A stretch of 64,000 nt of DNA from Neomoorella carbonis (GTDB lineage Bacteria > Bacillota > DSM-521 > Neomoorellales > Neomoorellaceae). A program made the translations under genes and the position numbers. The stretch lies in the NCBI RefSeq assembly GCF_045278715.1, contig NZ_CP136420.1:186001-250000 (forward strand). Reading direction: 5' to 3'. Of this stretch, positions 16,164 to 24,948 are shown in pieces. Each line of letters opens with the position of its first letter. Position 1 is the stretch's first letter. Under the pieces are notes generated by a model, which was given only the letters and a program-made list of their open reading frames with translations, did not search any database and was not told the DNA's origin.

Positions 16164-16383
16164 AGCTGGCCTTGCTTTCCTCTTTAGCCTTATCCTTATA
16201 TTCCTGGCTGCGGTTTTCGGTGGTATAGAAACCGCCGGCCTTGTAGATTACGCTGATATTATGCCCGATCAGCCGGTGTACAGGCCCTCCGCAGGTAGGG
16301 CATTTCTCCAGGGGAGGGGCGGTAATGCGCTGTTCCTGTTCAAAGACACCGCATTGGGCACATCTGTATTCATAGATTGGCAT
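16162..16383 (-). CDS. FmdB family zinc ribbon protein
   Basis: 73 residues from ATG 16383 (GGAGG 8 nt upstream). Starts MPIYEYRCAQCG and continues to EKCPTCGGPVHRLI, giving the two CxxC knuckles of the FmdB/CxxC_CXXC_SSSS putative regulatory family. The C-terminus is a charged helix (NRSQEYKDKAKEES). Often found in one-carbon metabolism organisms; molecular role unproven. A complete ISL3 element lies about 80 bp upstream of its start and may have displaced its native promoter region. Confidence 0.88.
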   Translation of the reverse strand: MPIYEYRCAQCGVFEQEQRITAPPLEKCPTCGGPVHRLIGHNISVIYKAGGFYTTENRSQEYKDKAKEESKAS

Positions 16384-16461
16384 CGTTACCACCTCCGCTT
16401 GTCTGTATATAGCTCCAGCTTTGGTTATACGTCAGGAAGCCTGATTTGTCAAGATAGCCTC

Positions 16462-17859
16462 GGCTCTATGTCAATAGTTGTGGGATTAAATTTTGGGGGC
16501 AACATCCCAGGAAAATTTTTTTGATGAAATGATTACGATTCCTAAAACCAAAACTTAAGCGTTTGAGCATTTTACTTAAAGTATTCTTGCCTTCTATATA
16601 ACCATTGGTGTACCGGCGGCCTTGCTGGGTGTATCTAACCAGGTTTAATATTTCTGACCTCCAGGACTTAATAGTACGAGCCCATACCCGTCCCTCTAGA
16701 TTTGCAGCGCATTCTGCATTTATAAGCCAACGGCTTAAGACAATTTCTGCCTCTTCAACCCGGTCCATCTTTATGATTTGTCTTAAATCTTCTTTTAGCT
16801 GGTACAGTTCATAGAGGGACGGGTATTTATTCTTAATTTCTTCTAGCTGCTGTTGTTGTCTGGGAGTAAGTTTTTCTTTAGCCTTGAGCAAGGGTAGGCG
16901 AGGTATATTCTCCTTGCCTGCTTCTTGCTCTATCTTGCGTGCTTCATTTAAGCGACGGTTGGCATCCTGAATTACATGGAAAGGGTCTACTATTATCCTA
17001 GCTGAAGGAAAGATTGCTTTTATTAACTTGCGCCAGGAGTCTTTCATGTCAATTACTACTGCTTCTACTTTAACCCCGGCTTTTTTGAGCCCCTCCAGGT
17101 AAGCCTTTATAGTTGCTTTCCTGTCATCACCCAAAATCGTCAAAGGCCTCTTATCCGGTTCCAGGCGCCCTACTACGCATACATAATCATTCCCGCTAAA
17201 GGACAGTTCATCTAAGGTTAAGACTATGGGCTCTTGAGTATCATCTGCTGGAAGACCGGACTGGATATACTTGTCTAGTAATCTTATAACCCTATTAGGA
17301 GTAAGGTGTAATATTCGGGCTGCATAGGTAAAGCTCATCCTCTGGGCATAATACACTACTGTCTGCACTCCTAGTTTTGTAAATCTGGCCCAGGGGATGG
17401 TATTCGGAGGACGAAGGGTAAAAGTCTTATGACAATGGTAACACTTATACCGTACAGGAACCCAGGATAAAAAAATCCATCTCCCGTATAAAAAAGCGTG
17501 ACGAATTTTCCTTTCTTGGGGCTTCCGGTTCTTCTTTAAAATGCCGTGCTTATGTAATTTGCCTTTGTTACATGCAGGGCATAATGCTGGCGGGTCTAGC
17601 GTCACCCTTAACACAATATCTTTACGTTCCTGCTGTTCTCCTAAAATGGACGGGAGTATTTTATCAAAATTCTCTTGTCCATTGAGGGTGATCGTGCTAT
17701 TCTTATTCATGGGGGCACTCCTTTCCTGTTGGGGTTTTGTTTGCTAATATTGATTTGGATGTGCCCCCATCTTTTTCCTCCTTTAGCTCCTAATAAAATC
17801 TCTTCTCCTCTGTCCTTCCATATCTACCTATCCCTTCCCACACTTTTTATTATAGAGCC
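16462..17859 (-). mobile_element. complete ISL3-family insertion sequence, about 1.4 kb
   Basis: Terminal inverted repeats begin GGCTCTAT at both ends (16462 inward; 17859 inward) and share GTGTGGGA-like positions further in. The element is flanked by the direct repeat GATAGCCTC (16453-16461 and 17860-17868), 8-9 bp depending on where the end is set, which fits the 8-bp duplication of ISL3. One intact transposase gene. Perfect flanking repeats suggest a recent insertion. Confidence 0.92.
16466..17710 (-). CDS. ISL3 family transposase
   Basis: 414 residues. N-terminal zinc-ribbon-like segment CPACNKGKLHKHG then YKCYHCHKTF, an HTH region (MSFTYAARILHLTPNRVIRLL), and a DDE core with LDELSF, VIDMKDSW, DPFHVIQDANRRLNEAR and C-terminal GYIEGKNTLSKMLKR. 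The stop codon falls inside the terminal inverted repeat. Base composition is more AT-rich than the neighbours, in line with recent acquisition. Confidence 0.95.
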   Translation of the reverse strand: MNKNSTITLNGQENFDKILPSILGEQQERKDIVLRVTLDPPALCPACNKGKLHKHGILKKNRKPQERKIRHAFLYGRWIFLSWVPVRYKCYHCHKTFTLRPPNTIPWARFTKLGVQTVVYYAQRMSFTYAARILHLTPNRVIRLLDKYIQSGLPADDTQEPIVLTLDELSFSGNDYVCVVGRLEPDKRPLTILGDDRKATIKAYLEGLKKAGVKVEAVVIDMKDSWRKLIKAIFPSARIIVDPFHVIQDANRRLNEARKIEQEAGKENIPRLPLLKAKEKLTPRQQQQLEEIKNKYPSLYELYQLKEDLRQIIKMDRVEEAEIVLSRWLINAECAANLEGRVWARTIKSWRSEILNLVRYTQQGRRYTNGYIEGKNTLSKMLKRLSFGFRNRNHFIKKIFLGCCPQNLIPQLLT

Positions 17860-17896
17860 GATAGCCTCTTTACATGTCACGGCGGGCCGGTCATAC

Positions 17897-17930
17897 CCGG
17901 AGTAAAGGAGCATCCGTTCCTTTACCGGGC
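17897..17930. repeat. inverted repeat upstream of the PucR-type regulator
   Basis: CCCG-GA-GTAAAGGA and TCCTTTAC-CGGG form a 12-bp stem with a 2-nt bulge and an 8-nt loop and no T-run. It lies 128 bp before the regulator gene and could be an operator or the remnant of a terminator of the region now split by the ISL3 element. The remainder of 17711-18057 holds the IS end and an AT-rich leader. Confidence 0.45.
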
Positions 17931-18057
17931 CTGATGCAAAATATAGCCATTTTTCCGCTTTTTTACCCCTGGAATTGCCTTTTTTTTATGTTATCATTAT
18001 ATTTGCTGTCCGGACTTTTAAGCTTTTTGTTCCCGGATAAATATGGAGTGAAGCTTT

Positions 18058-19722
18058 ATGGGCATAACCGTCAGAGAGGCTTTAAAGCTGGGGGGCCTGC
18101 AGAGGGCCACCCTCCTGGCTGGCGAAGCAGGGCTAGATAATGTTATTAAATTTGTAGATATCCTGGAGATACCCGATCCGCGCGGGTGGCTCCGGCCCAA
18201 CGAATTTATTATTACAACAGGATATGCATTAAAGAACGACCTGGAAGCGCAGTTGAATCTTTTACGGGAGCTGGCAAGGGCGGGTGGAGCCGGCCTGGCC
18301 ATGAAATTCGGGCGGTTTATCGGCGCTGTTCCGGAGGAAATGTGCCGCCTGGCCGGCGAGTTAAAGCTGCCCCTATTGAGTGTGCCTGATGACGTACCGT
18401 ATGTGGATATCACCAATCCACTGATGGCGGCTATCGTCAATGAACAGGCGAGACAGCTTGAGTATTCGGAGAAAGTCCACCGTAAACTCACCAAGGTGGC
18501 CCTGGAGGCCAGCAATCTCCAGGCCGTAGCCACAGCCCTGGCCGCCCTGGTGGAGCGGGAAGTAGTTATTTGCAATGAGGAATTCAAGCCCCTGGCAGAG
18601 GCAGGTAAGGGTCCCTCTTCGGAAACCTTTCAGCTGCCGCCTGAAGAAGCCCAAAAGCTCAATCTGACCCAGGAAGCGGCAGAAGTAGCCCTCTGGCACA
18701 AAGGGACACGGCGGCGGTATTTTGCCTCTCCCGTTGACGTTCGGGGCCGGCGTTATGGCTACGTACTGGTTGAAGGGCAAACGCCCTTGAGTGAACTAAA
18801 CCATATCGCTCTCCAGCATGCCGTAACGGTAACTGCCCTGCAAATGGTCAAAGAAGAAGCTGTAGCCGAAGTCCAGCGGAGCCTGCGGCGGGATCTGCTG
18901 GAGGACCTGATAGCCGGTGCCTTTCGCCATCGTGAGCTGGCCGTCAGTCGGGCTGAAGCCCTGGGTATTTTTCTAGAAGAACCCAAGGTGATCCTAGCCA
19001 TCGACATAGATGATTTTAGCGGTTATCTCTTGCACCAGCCCGGAGCATATGAAACAAACGTGGAAAAGCTAAAACGCAATTTCTATCGGGCAGTAAATTC
19101 CTGCCTTACAGCCTTCGAAAGGCGGGTTCTAACGGTCCAGCGCAGCGACAGCGTTGTAGCTATCTTACCGGCTTCAGGAGAGGAAGGGCAAGCCAGAGGG
19201 ATCCGGGGCAATTTAAGAATTAAGCTCCAGGAACTGGCTGTGGAAATTCAACAGAAAATTGCCAGGGAATTGAATGGCGTAACTGTTTCCGTGGGTATAA
19301 GCTCTGTAGCCCACGACCCTATGGATATCAGCAAACGCTACCAGGAGGCGCGCAACGCCATAAGGATGGCCAGGCGTATAAAAGGAAGGGGCGCCGTGGC
19401 CTTCTGGGAGGATGTAGAATTATACCATGTTTTGGGACAATCGGGCCAGGCCCTGGCCAGGTTTTACCACTCGGTGCTGGGACCGCTGGACCGCCCGGAA
19501 GTAAAAAATCGTGAGGTCCTGCTGGAAACTTTACGCGTTTATCTCGAATCGCAGGGAAACGTAATGGCTTCAGCCGAAAAGCTGTACGTGCACCGTAATA
19601 CCCTGCGTTACCGACTGCAGCGAATTGAAGAACTTCTCGGGCGCGATCTGGATTCGCCCGACGAAAGACTAGCCATCTGGCTGGCCCTGAAGGCCAGGCC
19701 GCTTCTCCGAACTGATAAATGA
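18058..19722 (+). CDS. PucR family transcriptional regulator
   Basis: 554 residues. Residues 1-125 are a PucR N-terminal sensor domain (MGITVREALKLGGL, EIPDPRGWLRPNEFIITTGYA). A central GGDEF-like/CdaR domain follows (VILAIDIDDFSGYL ... VSVGISSVAHD). The C-terminal PucR helix-turn-helix is YLESQGNVMASAEKLYVHRN then TLRYRLQRIEELLGRDL. PucR/CdaR proteins activate catabolic operons for purines, sugar acids or amino acids in response to a substrate. It lies immediately before the co-oriented racemase-OPT-DUF917 operon, so it is the likely regulator of that operon. Confidence 0.92.
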   Translation: MGITVREALKLGGLQRATLLAGEAGLDNVIKFVDILEIPDPRGWLRPNEFIITTGYALKNDLEAQLNLLRELARAGGAGLAMKFGRFIGAVPEEMCRLAGELKLPLLSVPDDVPYVDITNPLMAAIVNEQARQLEYSEKVHRKLTKVALEASNLQAVATALAALVEREVVICNEEFKPLAEAGKGPSSETFQLPPEEAQKLNLTQEAAEVALWHKGTRRRYFASPVDVRGRRYGYVLVEGQTPLSELNHIALQHAVTVTALQMVKEEAVAEVQRSLRRDLLEDLIAGAFRHRELAVSRAEALGIFLEEPKVILAIDIDDFSGYLLHQPGAYETNVEKLKRNFYRAVNSCLTAFERRVLTVQRSDSVVAILPASGEEGQARGIRGNLRIKLQELAVEIQQKIARELNGVTVSVGISSVAHDPMDISKRYQEARNAIRMARRIKGRGAVAFWEDVELYHVLGQSGQALARFYHSVLGPLDRPEVKNREVLLETLRVYLESQGNVMASAEKLYVHRNTLRYRLQRIEELLGRDLDSPDERLAIWLALKARPLLRTDK

Positions 19723-19762
19723 ATCTGTACAGATTGCACAAAAAAGAACTCGTTTTATTCAT

Positions 19763-19796
19763 ACCGCCTGGCCATAGATGCCAGACGGTTATTTTT
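19763..19796 (+). terminator. terminator between regulator and catabolic operon
   Basis: ACCGCCTGGC (19763-19772) pairs with GCCAGACGGT (19780-19789, one mismatch), 7-nt loop, then TATTTTTAT. It separates the regulator transcript from the operon starting at 19848. Confidence 0.65.
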
Positions 19797-19847
19797 ATAT
19801 AATCTCGCTTCAGGTATTATTGTTAAGCATTGGCGGGAGGTTTTAAC

Positions 19848-20483
19848 GTGCTGGCAGTTATACGTGTTCTCACTACCCAGGACGAAGATTTACTGAATGC
19901 CCATGGGCGCATAATCACGGCAAAATACGGGCTGCCAACCCGGAGCTACTGTATACCTGACCAGCCCGAGGGCATTTACAATGAAGAGACTGAAAGGATT
20001 GCCATACCCAAGATAGTGCGTCTGGCCCGCCAGGTGGAGGAAGAAGGGGCTAAAGCGATCTTTATCAGCTGTGCGGCTGATCCGGCCCTGCAGGAGGTAC
20101 GGGCGGAATGCCAAGTACCTGTTATTGGCGCCGGTTCAGCGGCCGCGGCCGTAGCCATGGCTCTGGGCAGGAGGATTGGCGTCTTAAACCTCACCGAGGC
20201 TACACCGGCAGCGGTAACTTCTCTCCTCGGCTCCCACATGGTTGCTGAAGCCAGGCCGGAGGGGGTAAAAAATACCAGGGATTTGCTGACGCCGGCGGGT
20301 AAAGAAAAAGCCGTTGAGGCTGCCGGCGAACTGGTTGGTAAAGGGGCCGAAGTCATAGTTTTCGCCTGCACGGGTTACTCCACCATCGGCCTGGCCGGGG
20401 AAATCAGAGAACGCCTCGGGGTAAGGATTGTGGATGCCGTGGAAGCGGGCGGACTGGTTGCCTGGTATACTTTACAGAAATAG
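19848..20483 (+). CDS. Asp/Glu/hydantoin racemase family protein
   Basis: 211 residues from GTG 19848 (GGGAGG 7 nt upstream). The two family cysteines appear in FISCAADPALQEVR and VFACTGYSTIGLA, the pair that acts as acid/base in Asp/Glu and hydantoin racemases. It would interconvert stereoisomers of a hydantoin or amino acid ring. First gene of an operon running to the aminopeptidase at 25896; the next gene begins 17 bp on. Substrate unknown. Confidence 0.85.
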   Translation: MLAVIRVLTTQDEDLLNAHGRIITAKYGLPTRSYCIPDQPEGIYNEETERIAIPKIVRLARQVEEEGAKAIFISCAADPALQEVRAECQVPVIGAGSAAAAVAMALGRRIGVLNLTEATPAAVTSLLGSHMVAEARPEGVKNTRDLLTPAGKEKAVEAAGELVGKGAEVIVFACTGYSTIGLAGEIRERLGVRIVDAVEAGGLVAWYTLQK

Positions 20484-20500
20484 CAAAAGGAGGAAAAAAT

Positions 20501-22102
20501 ATGGAAGATAAGATGCTGACAGAAAAACATCCCCGCGCTTTTGAACCTGTCGTTCTCATATTAAATATTATTCTTTCGGTTATCGGGGCAATTATAGGCC
20601 TGCAAATATTAACAACCCTTGGTGTGACCCCGAATACTTCCATTATCGGCGTGCTGGTGGCCATTGCCCTGTCCCGGATCCCGGCGGGGTGGCTGGCCAG
20701 ATACCGTTCCATTCACCGTCAGAATCTGGTCCAGTCGAATATCTCCAGCGCTACCTTTGGTGCAGCCAATTCTTTGCTGCTCCCGATAGGAATTCCTTAC
20801 CTGTTTGGCCGGCCCGATCTGGTTATTCCCATGCTGATTGGTGCGACCATGGGCATGCTTATTGACCTGGCCATGTTGTACTGGTTCTTCGATTCCCGCA
20901 TTTTCCCCGGCAAAGCGGCCTGGCCGCCCGGCGTTGCTGCAGCCGAAGCCATCTACGCCGGCGACGAAGGCGGCAGGAGGGCCTTGCTCCTGGTCTGGGG
21001 GACTATCATCGGTGTTATCGGCTCGTACTTTAAGGTTTCCATGTCCGCTTTTGGCGTAGCCTTTATTGGCAATGTCTGGGCCCTGGCCATGTTTGGCATT
21101 GGCCTGCTGCTCAGGGGTTATTCTACCACCCTTTTTGGCGTGGATATCAACAAGCTCTACATCCCCCACGGGATGATGATCGGTGCTGGCCTGGTGGCGG
21201 GCATCCAGATTCTCCTCATTCTTCTAAAAGGAAGAAAAGAAGGAAAGGTTCATGCAAACGCTGCTGCGCCCGGCGACTACACCCGGAGTGAAGAGCAGGT
21301 CAGCAAAGGTTTAGTCCGCGGTTTTGGCCTTTATGTAGTTGCCGCCCTTATTTTGGCTTTCCTCGGCGGCCTCTATACGGAAATGCCGGCCTGGCAGCTT
21401 GTTTTCTGGGCCATCTTTGCTGCCGTTTCCTGTATCCTGGCGGAATTCATCGTTGGCCTTTCCGCCATGCACGCCGGCTGGTTCCCGGCTTTTGCTACGG
21501 CGCTGATTTTTCTCGTTTTAGGTATGGCTCTGGGATTTCCAGCTCCAGCCCTGGCCTTGCTGGTGGGATTTGTCGCCTCGGGGGGACCGGCCTTTGCCGA
21601 CGCCGGCTACGACTTGAAGGCCGGCTGGATTTTAAGGGGTGAGGGACGTAACCGCGACTTTGAGCTGGAAGGGCGCTGGCAGCAGTTCCTGGCCGGGCTG
21701 GTAGGACTGGCGGTGGCCTGGGTAATGGTTACGTTCTTCCATGATATATATTTCCGCCAGGATTTGTTTCCTCCCGTCGACCGGGTGTACGCGGCTACCA
21801 TCAAGGCTGGCGTAGATGCTGCTATCATCAAAAACCTGGTGCTGTGGGCCATTCCCGGAGCCCTCATCCAGGCCCTGGGCGGCTCCGAAAGACAGATAGG
21901 GATAATGTTAGCTACCGGTCTATTAATCCTCAATCCTCTGGCGGGTTATGCCGTGCTGGCCGGCATTATTATCCGCGTCCTGGTTCTCAAGTTTATGGGC
22001 CAGGAAGCCGAAACGCCCATGACCATTCTTGCTGCCGGTTTTATCGCCGGCGATGCCCTCTATGGCTTCTTCAACTCGGTATTCAAGGCTAAATGGAAGT
22101 AA
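20501..22102 (+). CDS. OPT family transporter
   Basis: 533 residues with about 14 membrane segments; an OPT (oligopeptide/YSL) superfamily member: RAFEPVVLILNIILSVIGA, ATFGAANSLLLPIG, AAWPPGVAAAEAIYAGD, PHGMMIGAGLVAGIQ. It starts with a GGAGG site. OPT proteins are proton-coupled importers of peptides, metal chelates or modified amino acids. Within this operon it is the likely importer of the unknown substrate handled by DUF917/DUF1177/AroM/aminopeptidase. Confidence 0.9.
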   Translation: MEDKMLTEKHPRAFEPVVLILNIILSVIGAIIGLQILTTLGVTPNTSIIGVLVAIALSRIPAGWLARYRSIHRQNLVQSNISSATFGAANSLLLPIGIPYLFGRPDLVIPMLIGATMGMLIDLAMLYWFFDSRIFPGKAAWPPGVAAAEAIYAGDEGGRRALLLVWGTIIGVIGSYFKVSMSAFGVAFIGNVWALAMFGIGLLLRGYSTTLFGVDINKLYIPHGMMIGAGLVAGIQILLILLKGRKEGKVHANAAAPGDYTRSEEQVSKGLVRGFGLYVVAALILAFLGGLYTEMPAWQLVFWAIFAAVSCILAEFIVGLSAMHAGWFPAFATALIFLVLGMALGFPAPALALLVGFVASGGPAFADAGYDLKAGWILRGEGRNRDFELEGRWQQFLAGLVGLAVAWVMVTFFHDIYFRQDLFPPVDRVYAATIKAGVDAAIIKNLVLWAIPGALIQALGGSERQIGIMLATGLLILNPLAGYAVLAGIIIRVLVLKFMGQEAETPMTILAAGFIAGDALYGFFNSVFKAKWK

Positions 22103-22120
22103 TGAGGGGGGGACCCGGCA

Positions 22121-23224
22121 ATGGACCTGAAGATGACGCTAGATTACGAAGTTATGGAAGCGGCTGTGCTGGGCGGGGCTGTTCTGGGGGGCGGTGGTGG
22201 CGGTTCCATGGAGCTGGGACGCCAGGCCGCCCGCCTGGCTCTAGAGCTGGGCACCCCCGTATTAATACCAATTGATGCCCTTGCTGACGATGCCGTGCTG
22301 CTTACCGTTTCGGCTGTTGGAGCGCCGGCGGCCAAGACGGCCTTTGTCAAACCGGTGGATTATATACGTACCGTGGAGCTGTTCAGTAAATATACAGGGG
22401 AGAAGATTCACGGTTTAATTACCAACGAATGTGGCGGCCTGGCCAGCGTCAACGGGTGGCTGCAGGCCGCGGCCCTGGGCATACCCGTGATCGATGCCCC
22501 CTGTAACGGCAGGGCCCATCCCACCGGGGTCATGGGTTCCATGGGCCTGCATAAAGTTGCCGGGTATATCTCCCGGCAGGTGGCAATCGGCGGCAATCCC
22601 CAAACCAATAGCTATATTGAGGTTTTTGCCAGCGGTTCCCTGGAGGCAACCGCCAGTATGGTCAGGGAGGCTTCAATACAAGCCGGCGGGCTGGTGGCCG
22701 TAGCCAGGAATCCGGTTACGGCAGGGTATGCGAAGGAAAATGCTGCCCCCGGCGCCATTGGCAGGTGTATCGCTGTGGGCAGAGCCATCCTGGCCAATCG
22801 CGCTCAGGGCCCCCTGCCGGCAATCGAAGCGGCAGCGGAAGTTCTAGGCGGCGCCGTCATTTTTACCGGGAAAGTGGCTGCCGTCAGCCTGGAGACCATC
22901 GGCGGGTTTGATGTTGGTAAAGTGGTAGTCCAGAGCGAACGGCAGATGGCGGAACTCACCTTCTGGAACGAATATATCACCCTGGAAATAGATAGCGAAA
23001 GGAAAGGCACTTTTCCAGACCTGCTGGCAACTATGGACCTCAATAGCGGCCTGCCCCTGTCTTCGGCAGAAATTCAGGAAGGGCAGGAGATAGCCATTTT
23101 GCACGTTCATCGTGACAGACTAATTCTGGGAAGCGGCATGAAAGATCCCGACCTTTTTCATGTAGTAGAAAAGGCTACTGGAAAAGAAGTAATCAAATAT
23201 GTATTCACTGGAGGAGAGGTGTAA
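22121..23224 (+). CDS. DUF917 family protein (S-methyl-thiohydantoin desulfurase-like)
   Basis: 367 residues. The glycine-rich AVLGGAVLGGGGGGSMELGR at the N-terminus and IDAPCNGRAHPTGVMGSMGL are family hallmarks. DUF917 resembles part of the hydantoinase/acetone-carboxylase-like folds; I recall Pfam renaming it after S-methyl thiohydantoin desulfurase, which should be verified. The neighbouring hydantoin-racemase-type gene agrees with hydantoin-like chemistry. It is tightly packed: 18 bp from the OPT gene and 4 bp from the DUF1177 gene. Confidence 0.88.
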   Translation: MDLKMTLDYEVMEAAVLGGAVLGGGGGGSMELGRQAARLALELGTPVLIPIDALADDAVLLTVSAVGAPAAKTAFVKPVDYIRTVELFSKYTGEKIHGLITNECGGLASVNGWLQAAALGIPVIDAPCNGRAHPTGVMGSMGLHKVAGYISRQVAIGGNPQTNSYIEVFASGSLEATASMVREASIQAGGLVAVARNPVTAGYAKENAAPGAIGRCIAVGRAILANRAQGPLPAIEAAAEVLGGAVIFTGKVAAVSLETIGGFDVGKVVVQSERQMAELTFWNEYITLEIDSERKGTFPDLLATMDLNSGLPLSSAEIQEGQEIAILHVHRDRLILGSGMKDPDLFHVVEKATGKEVIKYVFTGGEV

Positions 23225-23228
23225 CAGG

Positions 23229-24170
23229 ATGGCTCTTAAGCAGGTAATAGAAGCGTATGAACTCCTTGACAGCGCTTATGTTGACGGTTATGAGGTTGCC
23301 GGCTTGCTTAAAAAGGCCGGCCTGAAAGACGTAGAGGTAAAGCGGATTGCCGGCGCCAAGGGTTCTACGGACTTTATCAAGATCAGGATACCGGGGAGCA
23401 GTGGTAAGGTTAAAGGCGGCAGCGCGCCGACCCTGGGGATAATCGGCCGGCTGGGCGGCCTGGGCGCCCGGCCGGAAAGGATAGGTTTTGTGTCCGACGG
23501 CGACGGCGCCCTGGCTGCGGTGGCTGCCGCCTTGAAACTGGGGGCTATGCAGAAGAAGGGGGATATACTGGCCGGGGATGTGATTATTGCTACCCATATC
23601 TGCCCCAATGCGCCGACTAGGCCTCATGATCCCGTACCCTTCATGGATTCGCCGGTGGATATTGCCGCAATGAACCGCCATGAAGTCGACCCGGCCATGG
23701 ACGCCATTCTTTCCATTGACACAACCAAAGGCAACCGGGTTATCAATCACCGCGGTTTTGCTATTTCACCCACAGTAAAAGAGGGATACATCTTGCGGGT
23801 TAGTGAAGATCTGCTTGACCTGATGCAGATTGTCACCGGCAGGTTACCGGTAGTTTTCCCGGTTACTACCCAGGACATTACGCCCTATGGCAACGGCCTT
23901 TATCACCTGAACAGCATCTTACAACCTTGCGTAGCCACGGCAGCGCCGGTAGTGGGTGTAGCCATTACCGCCGAAGTACCGGTCCCGGGCTGCGCCACCG
24001 GCGCCAGTCACCTGGTAGATATTGAGGCTGCCGTGCGGTTCTGTATCGAAGTGGCCAAGGCTTTCGGCCTGGGTAAATGCCGCATCTACGATGAGGAAGA
24101 ATTTAAACGGTTGAAGGACCTTTATGGCCCTATGGACCACCTGCAGACCTTGGGGCAAGCTAAAAGCTAG
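23229..24170 (+). CDS. DUF1177 family protein
   Basis: 313 residues from ATG 23229. Recognisable as DUF1177: VIEAYELLDSAYVDGYEVA, IGFVSDGDGALAAVAAALKL, DVIIATHICPNAPTRPHDPV, MNRHEVDPAMDAILSIDTTKG. No biochemical function is established. Asp, His and Cys residues in THICPNAPTRPHDP could bind a metal, which is inference. DUF1177 genes commonly accompany DUF917, AroM and OPT genes, as here. Confidence 0.88.
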   Translation: MALKQVIEAYELLDSAYVDGYEVAGLLKKAGLKDVEVKRIAGAKGSTDFIKIRIPGSSGKVKGGSAPTLGIIGRLGGLGARPERIGFVSDGDGALAAVAAALKLGAMQKKGDILAGDVIIATHICPNAPTRPHDPVPFMDSPVDIAAMNRHEVDPAMDAILSIDTTKGNRVINHRGFAISPTVKEGYILRVSEDLLDLMQIVTGRLPVVFPVTTQDITPYGNGLYHLNSILQPCVATAAPVVGVAITAEVPVPGCATGASHLVDIEAAVRFCIEVAKAFGLGKCRIYDEEEFKRLKDLYGPMDHLQTLGQAKS

Positions 24171-24263
24171 TACGCTTGTGCAAATAACGGGATGCTGTTC
24201 CGTACAATGGTGTTACTGGACCCCGGTCTGTACCGGGAAAATGAGCAAGGGAGGTGGCCTGGA

Positions 24264-24935
24264 ATGGTACGCAAAGTAGGTGCTATCACCATCGGGCAGT
24301 CGCCCCGCATCGATGTCGTACCGGAAATAAAGGTAATTCTTGGGGACAAGATAGAAATAATAGAAGCGGGAGCCCTTGACGGTTTAAGCCATGAAGAAAT
24401 AGCAGCCCTGGCGCCGGGACCGGGTGATTGCGTCCTGGTGACCAGGCTGCGGGACGGCAGTTCAGTAAAGCTTGCCGAGCAGCGTATTTTATCGTTAATG
24501 CAGGCCCGGATTGACGAGGTGGTTGCTGCCGGCGCCCAGGCTGTCTTGCTGCTGTGCACAGGGAAATTTCCTCCTTTTTCCTGCCAGCGGTTGATTCTGC
24601 AGCCCCAGCTAATCCTGCGGCATTTTACCGCTGCCGTCGCGGCTGGACGACGGCTGGGGATAATAGTTCCTGATCCGGGCCAGGTAGAACAGGCCAGGGT
24701 GCGCTGGGCCGGGCTGGGGAACGACCTGGCAGTAGAAGCCGCTTCGCCCTACGGACCTGTAGAGGCCATTTGGCAGGCAGCCGCCAGGTTACAAGAGCGG
24801 CAGGCGGAAATAATTGTCCTTGATTGCATGGGCTTCAATATGGACATGAAAAAAGAAATCGTGAAGCGTACCGGCATTCCAACCATACTACCGCGCACGG
24901 TTGCCGCGCGTTTCATTTTGGAATTATTATCCTGA
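24264..24935 (+). CDS. AroM family protein
   Basis: 223 residues from ATG 24264 (GGGAGGTGG upstream). AroM family: KVGAITIGQSPRIDVVPE, GDCVLVTRLRDGSSVKLAEQ, AVLLLCTGKFPPFSC, IIVLDCMGFNMDMKK. The two cysteines in LLCTGKFP and LDCMGFN resemble the paired cysteines of Asp/Glu racemases, so an isomerase-like fold is plausible. Despite the name, a role in aromatic synthesis is not established. Confidence 0.88.
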   Translation: MVRKVGAITIGQSPRIDVVPEIKVILGDKIEIIEAGALDGLSHEEIAALAPGPGDCVLVTRLRDGSSVKLAEQRILSLMQARIDEVVAAGAQAVLLLCTGKFPPFSCQRLILQPQLILRHFTAAVAAGRRLGIIVPDPGQVEQARVRWAGLGNDLAVEAASPYGPVEAIWQAAARLQERQAEIIVLDCMGFNMDMKKEIVKRTGIPTILPRTVAARFILELLS

Positions 24936-24948
24936 GGAGGCGGCCGGC

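Noticed and set aside
24192..24263. 24-residue N-terminal extension of AroM
   Set aside because: The family start KVGAITIGQSPR and a strong ribosome site place the start at 24264.
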